Assembly: GCA_002723275.1 (NCBI GenBank) | Contig: PBNZ01000021.1 | Coordinates: 209,308-273,307 of the forward strand | Direction: 5' to 3' | Length of the DNA: 64,000 nt | DNA from: Planctomycetaceae bacterium | Lineage (GTDB): Bacteria > Planctomycetota > Planctomycetia > Pirellulales > Pirellulaceae | Part shown: in pieces, positions 1 to 10,212 of the stretch | How positions within the stretch are numbered: position 1 is the stretch's first letter | Layout of the letters: each line of letters begins with the position of its first letter | Translations under genes and position numbers: made by a program | Notes under the pieces: model-generated | Databases searched by the model: none | Told to the model about the DNA's origin: nothing | The model's input: the letters and a program-made list of their open reading frames with translations, nothing else

Positions 1-2502
1 GACTTTGGGGATATTGAATTTGCCCCCGCCAGCGGGAATCAGGGTGAAGAGTACATTCAGCTGGTCAACAATCATGATTTCTCAGTTGATATTTCCGACT
101 GGCATCTAACTGGGGACGTCCAATGGACCTTTGACCCTGGAACAGTTCTAGTAGCAGGCGGAACACTTTATGCAACTCCGAATGCCAAGGCCTTCCGAGC
201 ACGGTCCGAAGGGCCTACCGGTGGCATGCGTTTGTTTGTGCAGGGTAATTACGACGGCAACCTTCCCAATGAGGGCGGTAGCTTCCAACTGGTGGCTCCC
301 GATGGCGAAGTTGTCTCAGTCGCCAACTACACGGGTGAGGCGACGATTGTCCAAGAGAATCTCCGCATCTCGGAGGTCATGTACAATCCGCTGAATCCAA
401 GCGAAGCTGAGTTGGCGATCGACAGCAGTCTTGTCAGCGATGATTTTGAATACATCGAGCTGGTTAACATTTCGACGAGTTCGACCATCGACCTGTCAGG
501 CACGCAACTCCGAAACGGGATCACGTTTGACTTCGACACCGGCTCCGTCAAACAACTTGCACCGGGTGAACGTACGCTCGTCGTTCGCAATGCTGATGCG
601 TTCCGAATTCGCTACGGCGACGACTTGATGAGTCTCGTCACGGGCGAATTCAGTCTTAGCACCGGACTTGCAAACGAAGGCGAATTGATCACTTTGGTCG
701 ACGGCAGCGGCGCTGTCGTCAACGAATTCGAATATCGGGACCAGGTCGACCAGGGTTGGCCTGTGACTGCGGATGGCATCGGCAGTTCACTGGAAGCGCG
801 TGACTTTGCTGGAGATTACAACGACGGCGCGAACTGGGCCGCCAGTAACAAGCTTCACGGAACGCCGGGAACCGCCTATCAGGCTCCTGCTGCAGGTCTT
901 CGCATTAATGAGTTCCTGACTCGTGCTATCGATCCGGCCGTCGATCAGATCGAACTCTATAATGCCAGCAATCTTTCCATTGATCTGGGGAACTATTACC
1001 TGAGCGATGCGAGCGACAACGTTAATGCTTTGCAGAAATTCAAACTTCCAGACCAAAGCCTCTCGCCCGGCGCATACATCGTCTTCGATGAATCCGCCTT
1101 CAACGCGGAAGAGAATCCCAACGGCTTTGGCCTGAACGGTCTTCGCGGTGAACAACTGGTGCTCTCCCGAGGAAACGGTAACTCGATCACTCATCTGGTC
1201 GATTTCGTCGAATTCGGTGCGGCAGCCGAAGGAGAATCGTTCGGTCGCGTCATCGATTACCAGTCAGTAATCGCTCCCATGAAGGAAAACAGCTTCGGAG
1301 CCGCCAATGGCGAAGCTCGTGTAGGTCCGGTCGTTGTCAGTGAAATTAACTACGCACCGGGGAATCCGAGTGAAGCTGCACTAGCACTCGACGCGGATCT
1401 GAGTTCGGAAGACCTGGAATTCGTCGAAATCCAGAACAGCTCATCCGGCGACGTCTCACTGAAGGACTGGAGACTCCGACTGGGTATTGATTACAACTTC
1501 GAAGACGACGCCACGATCGCATCCGGTGCAACCCTGGTCATCGTACCCTTTAATCCGGATCGAGTTGATAACGCGAATCGAACGGCCGCCTTCCGTGCCC
1601 ATTACGGCATTGGCGAAAACGTCACGCTCGTCGGCGGCTACGAAGGACAGCTCCGCGATTTGGGTGAAGGCGTGAGACTGCAAAGAGCAGGTCAGCCAAC
1701 GGAAGATGATCCCAACTACATTCCTCGGTTGCTTGAAGACGAAGTGGTCTACGACGAATCCGCACCGTGGCCCACCGATGCCCTTGGTAGCGGCATGTCG
1801 CTGACCCGCACGGTTCTTCAGGGCTTGGGCAGCGACCCATCCAATTGGACCGCTGCGACTCCGAGTCCAGGTTCATCGGCAGATCAACCGGGCGATGTTA
1901 CTGGAGACGGTGTCGTCGACGCGACTGACATCGACGCTGTTTGTGGTGGGCGCACGTCGGGCGACCTGCAATTCGACCTGACGAACGACGGCCTCGTCGA
2001 CGAAGCCGACACAAATTTCCTGATTCAAAATGTGTTGCAGACAAGTTTTGGAGACGTCAACCTCGACGGCAAGTTCAACTCGAGCGACCTGGTGCTGATT
2101 TTCCAAGCCGGCGAGTACGAGGACAATCTGGCCAGTAACTCAACCTGGGCTACGGGCGACTGGAATTGCGACGGCGATTTCACCTCGAGAGATTTCACTT
2201 ATGCATTAACGTATGGTGAATATGATACCGACGAACCTGTGATTGAACCGGCCGCTGCTGCCGTGGCAGCCGCTATTCACAATCGCGACAACATAGCCAA
2301 AGACAGTTCGGACAAGCCACGACAACTTGTCACAAACGCAGGTCTCGTTTTACACTCACAAGAGAGCGCTCGTCATCACGATGCCGTGTTTGAAGACGAC
2401 ACCGAACGCACGTTTGAATTGAGGAATGTTGATGAGGAACCAGCAGAAGATCTGCTTCAGAGCCTCGATGATGACAGCTTCAAAAATAACGCTGCGATCT
2501 AG
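1..2502 (+). CDS. Lamin-tail-domain / dockerin-type extracellular protein (5' partial)
   Basis: The frame is open from the first base of the window, so the true start lies upstream; 833 residues are visible. Four lamin-tail-like beta domains follow one another (about residues 1-115, 120-295, 299-435 and 441-620), recognisable by repeats such as RISEVMYNP, LRINEFLT and VVSEINYAP followed by FEYIELVN-type strands. The C-terminal part has dockerin-like calcium loops (GDVTGDG near 631, GDVNLDG near 684, GDWNCDG near 720). An acidic tail ends the protein. The family is known from large secreted planctomycete surface proteins, often with a CotH kinase upstream; that part cannot be seen here. The role is probably structural or adhesive at the cell surface (inference). 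Family assignment is good; function is unknown. Confidence 0.85.
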   Translation, partial: DFGDIEFAPASGNQGEEYIQLVNNHDFSVDISDWHLTGDVQWTFDPGTVLVAGGTLYATPNAKAFRARSEGPTGGMRLFVQGNYDGNLPNEGGSFQLVAPDGEVVSVANYTGEATIVQENLRISEVMYNPLNPSEAELAIDSSLVSDDFEYIELVNISTSSTIDLSGTQLRNGITFDFDTGSVKQLAPGERTLVVRNADAFRIRYGDDLMSLVTGEFSLSTGLANEGELITLVDGSGAVVNEFEYRDQVDQGWPVTADGIGSSLEARDFAGDYNDGANWAASNKLHGTPGTAYQAPAAGLRINEFLTRAIDPAVDQIELYNASNLSIDLGNYYLSDASDNVNALQKFKLPDQSLSPGAYIVFDESAFNAEENPNGFGLNGLRGEQLVLSRGNGNSITHLVDFVEFGAAAEGESFGRVIDYQSVIAPMKENSFGAANGEARVGPVVVSEINYAPGNPSEAALALDADLSSEDLEFVEIQNSSSGDVSLKDWRLRLGIDYNFEDDATIASGATLVIVPFNPDRVDNANRTAAFRAHYGIGENVTLVGGYEGQLRDLGEGVRLQRAGQPTEDDPNYIPRLLEDEVVYDESAPWPTDALGSGMSLTRTVLQGLGSDPSNWTAATPSPGSSADQPGDVTGDGVVDATDIDAVCGGRTSGDLQFDLTNDGLVDEADTNFLIQNVLQTSFGDVNLDGKFNSSDLVLIFQAGEYEDNLASNSTWATGDWNCDGDFTSRDFTYALTYGEYDTDEPVIEPAAAAVAAAIHNRDNIAKDSSDKPRQLVTNAGLVLHSQESARHHDAVFEDDTERTFELRNVDEEPAEDLLQSLDDDSFKNNAAI

Positions 2503-2542
2503 TTAGCGTTCGGCAGACCGCCGATGCGTTCTTACCGCGATC

Positions 2543-3097
2543 TTGACCCTGGCTTGTTTCAGGAACTATGGAATGGGCCAGAAAGGCGAACGTCCGGCGA
2601 AAAAGTGGACGTCTAAAAAGCTCAGTTCTGCGATAAGTGATCTACAAGGCGGTCGTTCCTTTGAAAAGGGACGCATGCTCTACAAACAAATTAAGTGTAC
2701 GGCTTGTCATCGCATGGATGGCGAGGGCAACGAGTTTGGGCCCGATCTCTCACTCCTCAACGAGTCATGAACAGCCGCAAAGATACTACGGCACGCACTC
2801 GAGCCCTCTCTTGAGATCAACAAAGAATTCACAGCGTACCATTTCGAATTGAAAGACGGCCGCACGATCAACGGCCTGGTCGTTGCTAAAGGTCCCAGCT
2901 TTGTAAAAGTCGTGGACCAACCTCTCAAGAGCTTGCGTTCGATCCGTATTTGATTAGATTCGATTCTTGACCGCCAAGCATCACGTGCTTCTTTCATGCC
3001 CGAGAAAATGCTCAACCGCCTTTCCCACGATGAAATTCTGGACCTGATTGCCTACGTTGCATCGCGAGGCAACAATCAACATTCGATCTTCCAATAA
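2543..3097 (+). pseudogene. Decayed Pirellula-type heme-binding (cytochrome c) C-terminal domain
   Basis: The frame encodes the C-terminal cytochrome module found at the end of planctomycete/verrucomicrobial membrane-bound dehydrogenase proteins. It holds a CTACH heme site, then FGPDLS, then ELKDGRTINGLVV, then MPEKMLNRLSHDEILDLIAYVASRG. The frame is interrupted by two in-frame TGA codons (2768-2770 and 2951-2953) with no frameshift. Family similarity continues across both, and the frame ends at TAA 3095-3097. The large N-terminal dehydrogenase part is missing. A TTG at 2543 is the only upstream start-like codon and has no clear ribosome site. Both TGA codons could come from CGA by C-to-T change. 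No SECIS-like hairpin follows either one. It is best read as a remnant. Confidence 0.72.
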
Positions 3098-3189
3098 ACA
3101 GGGAGCCGCTGACACCTTAACAACGACGCTGCATTCTAAAGAACAAAGACGATCCCCGAATCTGTAACCGCACGGAATGCTTCACGCAG

Positions 3190-5493
3190 CTACTGTTGAT
3201 TTGAGTTCGGTGCTGCTTCAGTTAATTTTGTTTTCGGGGCAAAACGTGCGAGCAACGCGGGCAGAAACACAAGATCACCAAACAGCGCCGCACTGATGGT
3301 GAGCATCCCCATCAGCGCGAAGATCCGATAAATTCTGGCATCACTCCAAAGCACCGTACTAAACCCGGCCACCAAAACGATCGTGGTCATCACCAATGCG
3401 GTACCGACGCCTGTGAAGGCACGTCGTATTGCCTCATCACGGCTTGGCTGTCGCGCTCGTTCTTCTTCGAAACGAGTGAGAAAATGGATCGTATCATCGA
3501 CCGCAATGCCCAGACAAACCGTGAAAGCACAAACGGTCACCATTTCGAGTGGTTGCCCCAGGAACACTAAAAAGCTACCTGTCACAGCCAGCGGAAACAG
3601 GTTCGGCAAAAGGGAAATGAGCCCCATCCGCAACGATCGATAAACAAAGGTGAGCACCACAAAGATGATGACGATCGCGGTCCCCAAACTGGTCGCCAAA
3701 TCCATCACAATCTTGTAGAGGTTCTCCCATCGCCAAACAGCGGAGCCTGAAAGTTCGATAGTGAATCTCGGATTGGTCTCACTGATCTCCTCCAAGCCCT
3801 GTTGAACCCGTTCGAACACAGGACCATAAGCGGCAATCCCCAGATCCTGAACACGAAAGCTAACCTTGGCACTGCGTCGCTCTGGCGTATAGAACGCTCG
3901 TTTCAATGGAGGCGGCATGAGCTCCAACAACGACATTCGATCTCTCACTGGGCCATCACCTGGCAATGACTTCAGGAGATTCAAGATTGAAAGCGGATTA
4001 CCGATCAGTTCTTCTTGACGAATAACTTGATCAATTTGCTCAAGGACATCGAGGATTTCTGGGGATTGGGTATCGACCCCATCGTTCCAGGAGAGATCAA
4101 CATAGGCAAACTCAAGTCCCCCCAAAGCACGATCCAAAAACTGCATCCCAACGGCAGCTTCACTCCGTTCCGGTAAAGAATCGGTTCGTCTTTCGTCAGG
4201 CCTAAGTTGCAGAGAAATCGCGCAAAGCACTAGGGTCACCACAATCCCAAGGATTGCCATCCGCCTTTGCCGCCTGAGGACAAACTCGACGATACTGCCG
4301 ACGCGACTCAAATGTCGATCAACAAATCCCTTATCGTGTCCCACATGCACGTGTTTTCCGAGCCAAGTTATACACGCAAGCGGGATACTGGAAATCACCG
4401 CAATGAATGTCAACAGCACACCAATCACGCAGGCCTCGCCAAACTCTCTAACACTTTCATGATGAGCCAACATCAGTGATCCCAGGCCGATTGCAGTCGT
4501 CAATGAAGTCAGACCACATGCCAACCCTACCTCGCGCAATCCTTTACGGGCCGCATCTCGACGGGAAAGCCCTTTCGCACGATAGTTTCGAATCTGGACC
4601 ATCAAATGGACGCCATCCGTAAGACCGATCAGACTCAACAGGATGGGCAAGACGACATCGTTAAGAAGACTGTCTCGATACTCAAAAAAGTTGAGCATAC
4701 CAAGAGTCCAGAAGACGCCCAGCGTCGGAGCTATGGCGACCACGATTACCGCCCACACACCCCGAAACAGGATGAGCGACATGATGGCAATCATGGTGTA
4801 GGCAATCAGTCTATAGTTTGCCTGATTACCGACCCGTGAATCCTCAGCTGCAATTTCCAGGGGAATTCGTCCTGTTACGAGGAAATTAAAATCGACTTCG
4901 TTTTGCGCCGCAATTTCTTCGGCGGTTTGTCGGATCCTGAGGGTGCAATCCTCATCACTTTCGGCCATCAAAGTGTCGAAACGAAGCAGCATTAACAGGG
5001 TGCGCCCATCGCGAGAGAGTAGCTGACCACCGACGAGCGGATTATCAATTGCTTGCTGTCGAGCCCTCTCAAATCGCTCTTCCGATGCTGTCGACCTGGG
5101 CAGCAATGGTTCAGGGAAACCAAAGATATTCAAAACGGGGGCATTATCGAGCCACAGCACACTTCGAACGTGCTTTAAGGATTCCAGGCCCGTGACGATT
5201 GACCGGAGTGCGGCGGCGCCCTGCGGTGAAAACAGGTTGTCTGACTCAATAATCAAAATCGCATCGGAACGAGCCAGATTGACGGGATCGACTGCCGGAG
5301 GTTCTTGGGTAGATTTCCTGGAAGTGGTCTCACCCGCAGCGTCCTCTGCAGCTGCTCGGGGAAATCTATCGGTGATGATTTCCGGATTGACATATCCCAC
5401 AATGGCCAGGGTCGTGATGGCCAACAGCATCACTGCTGTGATCCAAGGTTTCTCAACGATCCAACCCACACTTCGATCAAACGCTTCAATCAC
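3190..5493 (-). CDS. MMPL/RND-superfamily transporter
   Basis: This 767-residue membrane protein has a GTG start. It shows the duplicated RND layout: one N-terminal helix (about residues 17-37), a periplasmic domain, a block of five to six helices, then the same plan again, with the C-terminal block beginning near the VMDLATSLGTAIVIIF segment. The sequence GIAVDDTIHFLTRFEEER in the second half is typical of the sterol-sensing-like MMPL permeases, with the charged pair expected for proton coupling. Family members export lipids, hopanoids or drugs. The substrate here is unknown. The gene starts 16 bp downstream of the redoxin/copper-monooxygenase gene on the same strand, so the two are probably one transcript. 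Confidence 0.85.
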   Translation of the reverse strand: MIEAFDRSVGWIVEKPWITAVMLLAITTLAIVGYVNPEIITDRFPRAAAEDAAGETTSRKSTQEPPAVDPVNLARSDAILIIESDNLFSPQGAAALRSIVTGLESLKHVRSVLWLDNAPVLNIFGFPEPLLPRSTASEERFERARQQAIDNPLVGGQLLSRDGRTLLMLLRFDTLMAESDEDCTLRIRQTAEEIAAQNEVDFNFLVTGRIPLEIAAEDSRVGNQANYRLIAYTMIAIMSLILFRGVWAVIVVAIAPTLGVFWTLGMLNFFEYRDSLLNDVVLPILLSLIGLTDGVHLMVQIRNYRAKGLSRRDAARKGLREVGLACGLTSLTTAIGLGSLMLAHHESVREFGEACVIGVLLTFIAVISSIPLACITWLGKHVHVGHDKGFVDRHLSRVGSIVEFVLRRQRRMAILGIVVTLVLCAISLQLRPDERRTDSLPERSEAAVGMQFLDRALGGLEFAYVDLSWNDGVDTQSPEILDVLEQIDQVIRQEELIGNPLSILNLLKSLPGDGPVRDRMSLLELMPPPLKRAFYTPERRSAKVSFRVQDLGIAAYGPVFERVQQGLEEISETNPRFTIELSGSAVWRWENLYKIVMDLATSLGTAIVIIFVVLTFVYRSLRMGLISLLPNLFPLAVTGSFLVFLGQPLEMVTVCAFTVCLGIAVDDTIHFLTRFEEERARQPSRDEAIRRAFTGVGTALVMTTIVLVAGFSTVLWSDARIYRIFALMGMLTISAALFGDLVFLPALLARFAPKTKLTEAAPNSNQQ

Positions 5494-5509
5494 TGCACGT
5501 CATCCTTTG

Positions 5510-7486
5510 TCAGCGACCTGTTCGTCTTCGAAATGCTGCTTTCAATTCGTCGGGTGACAGCTTGCCGTCACGATCTTTATCTACCTGACGAAACCCACTT
5601 CGCCTGAGGGCGATGGTCGATTCGTCACGAGAGACAGTTCCATTTTTGTTCTTGTCAAATCGCTCCAAGAACTCTTCGACGAATTGATTCTCCTGATCTT
5701 GCAGCGAATTCGTTTGAGTCTGACGACGCGGTGACAGGGCCTTTCGATCCAAGTCTCGGGGAATGGCAACTTCCAGCATGACGAGCGCCATCTCTTGCCA
5801 CGTTTGCTCTCCCCAATAGATATATTCGTCGGGATTTGGATTATTTGGATTAGCCTCTGAATTATCGAACGTCGCTTCGAATTCAATTCGATCGATATCG
5901 GCTAACGATATAGGATCCGTCAATTGGTATGAGTGCTGCCAATTAAAATCGTAAGCGGGAACATCCAACATAATTTCTGATGTGGATCCTCGCGTGGCGA
6001 CAACGCGAAAGCTTTTTCCACGGAAGTGCATGTGCGGAATAATCGACAATAGCTGTCCGCCGCGTGGTAAATAGCTCACCTTACTCTTAACAACGAGATT
6101 GGGATCTCCTGGTGGAATCTCGAAATCTTGGTCGATGCCGAGGATGGTGTATTTTTCGTCCGTAACCTGGGAGTCGTCCGCGAAAAAGAGTTCGGCCTTG
6201 GTCAGATCGGACTGAACACGACCATTGGGCGTATAGTGTTGCTGGAAGACAAGCTTGGAACCGGCAGGGATGCGTTTTGCTTGAGTGTCACTGATAGGTT
6301 CCATACGTTTGCCAGGGATGTAATCTGCCAACCATCCCAAACCTCGGAAAGGCGCTCCATCCGGCGGTCTTACAAAAACGATGCTGTGGTGAACCACGGA
6401 TGGATTTCCGGGAACGACCTTGATCGCTTTCACCCACTTGTCTTCCGTGAATTCAGGATCGACGACGAAATACTGATAGTCAACTACACCATCCGCCGGA
6501 ACTTCAAAAGGGCTGTCTCGCATGGGAATGACAAGATCTGGTTCTTGAGTCGTGTCACCAAACTGGAAGGAATCGGATTGCGGCAGCTCAGCGACGTCTC
6601 CGTAGGGCGTACCCGCCTCAACCCATTTCCGCAACAACTCTTTTTCGTGAGATGGCATGTGACGCGCATTGGCAAAATGCCCGAAATCCGGATTCGCATG
6701 CCAAGGCGGCATTCTGCCCTGATCGACGACCTCGAGCATCATCTCTGCCCAGCCTGTCACTTCGTCGTAATCCGTCATCGCAAACGGACCGATCTCGCCT
6801 TCACGATGACACTCGAGACAATGTTTTTGCAGAATGCGTGAGATCTGTTTGGAATAGGTTACGGAGCTCGTGGCGAGCGGTTTTTTCACTCGACCAATGA
6901 TACAACCGACCGCTTGAGTTCTTGGAACCGATACGGACTCTCCCGCCAAAAGCTGATCGATCGCCTCGCGCAGATCTCGGCGCCGCGGTTCTGAACGGGT
7001 AATTCCCGGAAAAAACTGGTCATCAATTCGACCTCGGTATTTGATTTCAAGCTCGCGATCAAGAACGAAGACTTCGGGAGTTCGCTCGGCCTGAAACTGA
7101 TCGGCAATTCGATTCTCGTCGTCCTTGATGAAGGTAAACTTGCACTCATGTTTGTTGGCAAATTCCTGAAGGTCGGCCAGCGAGTCCTGGCTGTTACTGT
7201 CCACTGCAATCAGTCGGACTCGACCCTCGTAATCGTCAACCATCCGATTGAGCCGAGGTGTGTAAAGTTTGGCGAGCGGACACTCAACCCCGAAGAAACA
7301 CACCACGACGAGTTCGGCCTCAAACCCTGGTTCGAGCTTAAAACCTTCGCCATCGATCGTCGCGGCGGTAAAACTGCGCCCATTCGTTTTCGCGGGTGCA
7401 TCACTCGCTGCTGAACCAACGTCATCGGCCAAAGTCGGCTCTGAGACAATAAGTGCGACGGCAAGAATCGCAACGATACGCATCAT
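5510..7486 (-). CDS. Redoxin - cytochrome c - Cu(II) monooxygenase-like fusion with EF-hands
   Basis: I chose the ATG at 7486 because a signal peptide (MMRIVAILAVALIVSEPTLA) begins there; an in-frame start further upstream would add 34 non-secretory residues. The domains in order are: a thioredoxin-fold redoxin with FFGVECPLAKLY (near residue 60); a cytochrome-like module with HCLECH near 220; then a copper type II ascorbate-dependent monooxygenase-like beta region with VVHHSIVF, QQHYTPNG and IPHMHFRG histidine clusters; and two C-terminal EF-hand loops (DKNKNGTVSRDE and DKDRDGKLSPDE). The protein is probably periplasmic. The combination recurs in planctomycetes but the substrate is not known. 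The MMPL transporter follows by 16 bp. Confidence 0.82.
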   Translation of the reverse strand: MMRIVAILAVALIVSEPTLADDVGSAASDAPAKTNGRSFTAATIDGEGFKLEPGFEAELVVVCFFGVECPLAKLYTPRLNRMVDDYEGRVRLIAVDSNSQDSLADLQEFANKHECKFTFIKDDENRIADQFQAERTPEVFVLDRELEIKYRGRIDDQFFPGITRSEPRRRDLREAIDQLLAGESVSVPRTQAVGCIIGRVKKPLATSSVTYSKQISRILQKHCLECHREGEIGPFAMTDYDEVTGWAEMMLEVVDQGRMPPWHANPDFGHFANARHMPSHEKELLRKWVEAGTPYGDVAELPQSDSFQFGDTTQEPDLVIPMRDSPFEVPADGVVDYQYFVVDPEFTEDKWVKAIKVVPGNPSVVHHSIVFVRPPDGAPFRGLGWLADYIPGKRMEPISDTQAKRIPAGSKLVFQQHYTPNGRVQSDLTKAELFFADDSQVTDEKYTILGIDQDFEIPPGDPNLVVKSKVSYLPRGGQLLSIIPHMHFRGKSFRVVATRGSTSEIMLDVPAYDFNWQHSYQLTDPISLADIDRIEFEATFDNSEANPNNPNPDEYIYWGEQTWQEMALVMLEVAIPRDLDRKALSPRRQTQTNSLQDQENQFVEEFLERFDKNKNGTVSRDESTIALRRSGFRQVDKDRDGKLSPDELKAAFRRRTGR

Positions 7487-7678
7487 GAATTTGCTCTCAA
7501 GTAGAAAATTCGTTACACCAGACCTTGATGGGACACAAACCGTACTACGAGGCGAAGGCCAGTCGTTGCAAGATCCAGTCAGCAACAAACGCGGAGTCCG
7601 GACCAGGGATTATATAACGAACGCAGCTGATTTTGACTATATTGTGGTGCATTCCGCCCAAAACAAAGGCAGTTCTCC

Positions 7679-9895
7679 ATGTGTCGGCTCATTTTGCTTG
7701 TTCTCTTTACCTTCTTCACAACCTGGTGCTACGCGACAGATCTTCGAGCTGAAAAACCTTTAACGCTCGCAACCTTCGACGTAGACGCCTCACCGCCGCT
7801 TCAAAGTCCGGTCGCCTACGCACTCGCCAAGGAAATCACCGATCCGCTGAGCGCTCGGGGGATTGTGCTAAGAGGTTCTGGACCACCGATTGTGGTCTGC
7901 GCAGTCGATTTTCTGGGGATCGGAAACAGTGGCTATGATCAGTGGCGTGAACGACTGGCCGAAGCAGCGGGAACCACCGCTGATCGTGTAGCCTTGCACG
8001 CGTTACATCAACACGACGGTCCTCGCTGTGATTTTGCCGTAGCCGAAGTTCTGGCAGGCTACGGAATGTCAGGCGAACGATTCGATGGCGAGTTTTGCGG
8101 CCAACTGATGGATCGAGTAGCGACGGAGGTCGCGCGTGTTTGCCAGGAGGAACAACAACCGATTACCCACGTGGGACTGGGGAAAGCAAAGGTCGAAAAG
8201 GTCGCCTCCAACCGCCGAGTTCTGGGGCAGGAGGGCAAGGTGTCGATCGTTCGGTACAGTCGAACCACGGATCCCAAAGCGATTGCGGCCCCCGAGGGAG
8301 TCATCGATCCTTGGCTCAAATCCGTCACCTTCTGGAACGAAGATGCACCGGTTGCCATTCTGACCTATTACGCGACGCATCCGCAAAGCTATTATGGGGA
8401 CGGTGAGGTAACCTCCGAGTTTGTTGGGCTCGCACGCGATGCGCGACAGGAGTCTCTGCAAGTCCCTCATATTCACTTCACGGGAGCAAGTGGGAATGTC
8501 GCGGCGGGCAAATACAACGACGGATCGCGCGAGATGCGTCCCTTGCTGACCCAACGTTTAGCGGCGGCCATGAAAACGGCGTGGCAGGACTCCCAACGGC
8601 AAAAACTGTCAGCGAAGGACATGGACTGGAGGGTCGTGCCTGTCAAACTACCGCCGGCAGAATATTTGAAACGAGATCGGATTCTGGCGGTGCTGCAAGA
8701 TGGTAATGCCGATAGTCGTGCCAAACTTTCGGCGGCCTCGGATCTGGTCTGGCTTGATCGTTGCAATTCAGAACGGCCTATCGAGCTGAGTTGCTTGCGA
8801 TTGGGGAATGCTTATCTTCTACATCTACCCGGAGAGCTATTTGTTGAATACCAACTGGCGGCACAAGCCATGCGTCCCGATGCGTTTGTCGCAACGGCAG
8901 CCTACGGAGAATACTCTCCCGGTTACATCGGTACTGCCATCTCGTATTCCCAAGGTGGTTACGAGGTTCAAGAGGGTGTGTCTCGAGTTTCAGCCGATGC
9001 CGAACAAATCTTAATTGATGGCATACAACAGCTAGTCACGGAGAGCGCAGCCACCCCACAACCTCCCTCCCAAATTGTCGTCGATGGAAAATTCGAGGAT
9101 TGGTCAAAAGTGCCGAGCCGATTCGACCCACTCTACGATACCCATGACACCGCACATTCCGCTGCCGAAGACGAGCCGCATTACGTCGACCATCGCGATG
9201 TCGATCTCTTGGAATACAAGGCGACGAATGACGATGAGAATATCTATTTCTATTTTCGCTCTCGAGGGAAAATTGGTCGCACTCAGCCTGAATCGCCGGG
9301 AAAACGCGCGGGTCGATACTATGCAATCGTCACCATCGACGTCGATCGTGACGACGCCACGGGCTACAACCTGCACGAAGGCGGTTACTATCCGACCACC
9401 GACGGTTACGATGTTAACGCTGAGATTGAATTTTTTGACGGCTCACACAATACAGCTCATTATTTGAATCAGGCTGCCGACGATTCCGAATCGCTTGCTC
9501 TAGCGTTCCAAGAACAATCTCACGGTCGATTCATCAATAATCGAGATGGTCCCTATCCGGCCGGTACCATCGCACTCCGGCACGGCCACTACGATTTCTA
9601 CACCCAATGGGTATATCACGCGGACGATACGATCACATTCGTGCGAGACAAGGGACCAGTCGTGACCGGGATCGCAACGGCTAAAACCTCGGCGGACGGT
9701 CACCAACTAGAGGCCTGTTTTCCACTGAAAGGATTCTTGCCCACGAAGTCGGGAAAACTACTGATCACGCCTGGGGATACTGTAGACCTATCATTCTCAC
9801 TGGAGGCCAGCGGAGAACTGGCGGCAGGCAAAGACTGGGCATCGGATACGGCACAGCCATACACCTTTAAGCTGTTACCTGAGTCACGTCGCTAA
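7679..9895 (+). CDS. Neutral ceramidase-like secreted protein with C-terminal CBM9/DOMON-like domain
   Basis: This 738-residue protein has an N-terminal signal peptide ending near TWCYA. The N-terminal two thirds resemble the neutral/alkaline non-lysosomal ceramidase superfamily as found in planctomycetes. Features are a TFDVDASPP opening, ITDPLSARGIVL, the ALHQHDGPRCD segment with paired histidines, and YYATHPQSYYGDGEVTSEF, which carries a further probable metal-binding histidine. From about residue 460 a second domain begins with IVVDGKFEDWSKV, the usual opening of family-9-type carbohydrate-binding or DOMON-like domains. The gene is transcribed divergently from the redoxin gene (192 bp between starts). 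The reaction, amide hydrolysis of a lipid or glycan, is inferred from the family only. Confidence 0.7.
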   Translation: MCRLILLVLFTFFTTWCYATDLRAEKPLTLATFDVDASPPLQSPVAYALAKEITDPLSARGIVLRGSGPPIVVCAVDFLGIGNSGYDQWRERLAEAAGTTADRVALHALHQHDGPRCDFAVAEVLAGYGMSGERFDGEFCGQLMDRVATEVARVCQEEQQPITHVGLGKAKVEKVASNRRVLGQEGKVSIVRYSRTTDPKAIAAPEGVIDPWLKSVTFWNEDAPVAILTYYATHPQSYYGDGEVTSEFVGLARDARQESLQVPHIHFTGASGNVAAGKYNDGSREMRPLLTQRLAAAMKTAWQDSQRQKLSAKDMDWRVVPVKLPPAEYLKRDRILAVLQDGNADSRAKLSAASDLVWLDRCNSERPIELSCLRLGNAYLLHLPGELFVEYQLAAQAMRPDAFVATAAYGEYSPGYIGTAISYSQGGYEVQEGVSRVSADAEQILIDGIQQLVTESAATPQPPSQIVVDGKFEDWSKVPSRFDPLYDTHDTAHSAAEDEPHYVDHRDVDLLEYKATNDDENIYFYFRSRGKIGRTQPESPGKRAGRYYAIVTIDVDRDDATGYNLHEGGYYPTTDGYDVNAEIEFFDGSHNTAHYLNQAADDSESLALAFQEQSHGRFINNRDGPYPAGTIALRHGHYDFYTQWVYHADDTITFVRDKGPVVTGIATAKTSADGHQLEACFPLKGFLPTKSGKLLITPGDTVDLSFSLEASGELAAGKDWASDTAQPYTFKLLPESRR

Positions 9896-10212
9896 TCATC
9901 CCGACGGACGAAGGAATCCGATGGCATGATCTGTCGGACCAAAGATCGTCCGCGGAGCACAGCAAGGCAGCAGGAACTCGCGCCCAGAAAGGCATCCAAA
10001 GGCCTCAACAAGGATCTGTACGAATCGTCATCCACCCAACTGCAAAGCAGCCAGTAACAACATAGATTATACGCCTCGATAAATTCCCAAGCAAAAAGAC
10101 TAGAATAGGTTGTTCGTTGAACGTACTTGCACTCGAATCTTCGTTCTAAGAAAATATGTCTGATGGATGGGTTACTGAAAATGCACACCGCGGTTTAGCC
10201 AGAACGGATTCG
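9896..10212. other. Intergenic region, no supported gene
   Basis: This 317 bp region lies between the ceramidase-like gene and the PEP-CTERM protein. A reverse-strand frame at 9892-10188 is rich in Cys, Arg and Trp, lacks a ribosome site and resembles no family. It is treated as noise. The region presumably holds the promoter of the PEP-CTERM gene. No clear repeat or hairpin was seen. Confidence 0.6.

Noticed and set aside
2768-2953. Selenocysteine reading of the two TGA codons in the heme-binding remnant
   Set aside because: No hairpin with a GGU-type apical loop lies at the right distance from either TGA, and the affected positions are not cysteines in the family as I know it.
9892-10188. 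Reverse frame of 98 codons between the ceramidase-like and PEP-CTERM genes
   Set aside because: Composition (Cys, Arg, Trp) and lack of ribosome site indicate a chance frame.
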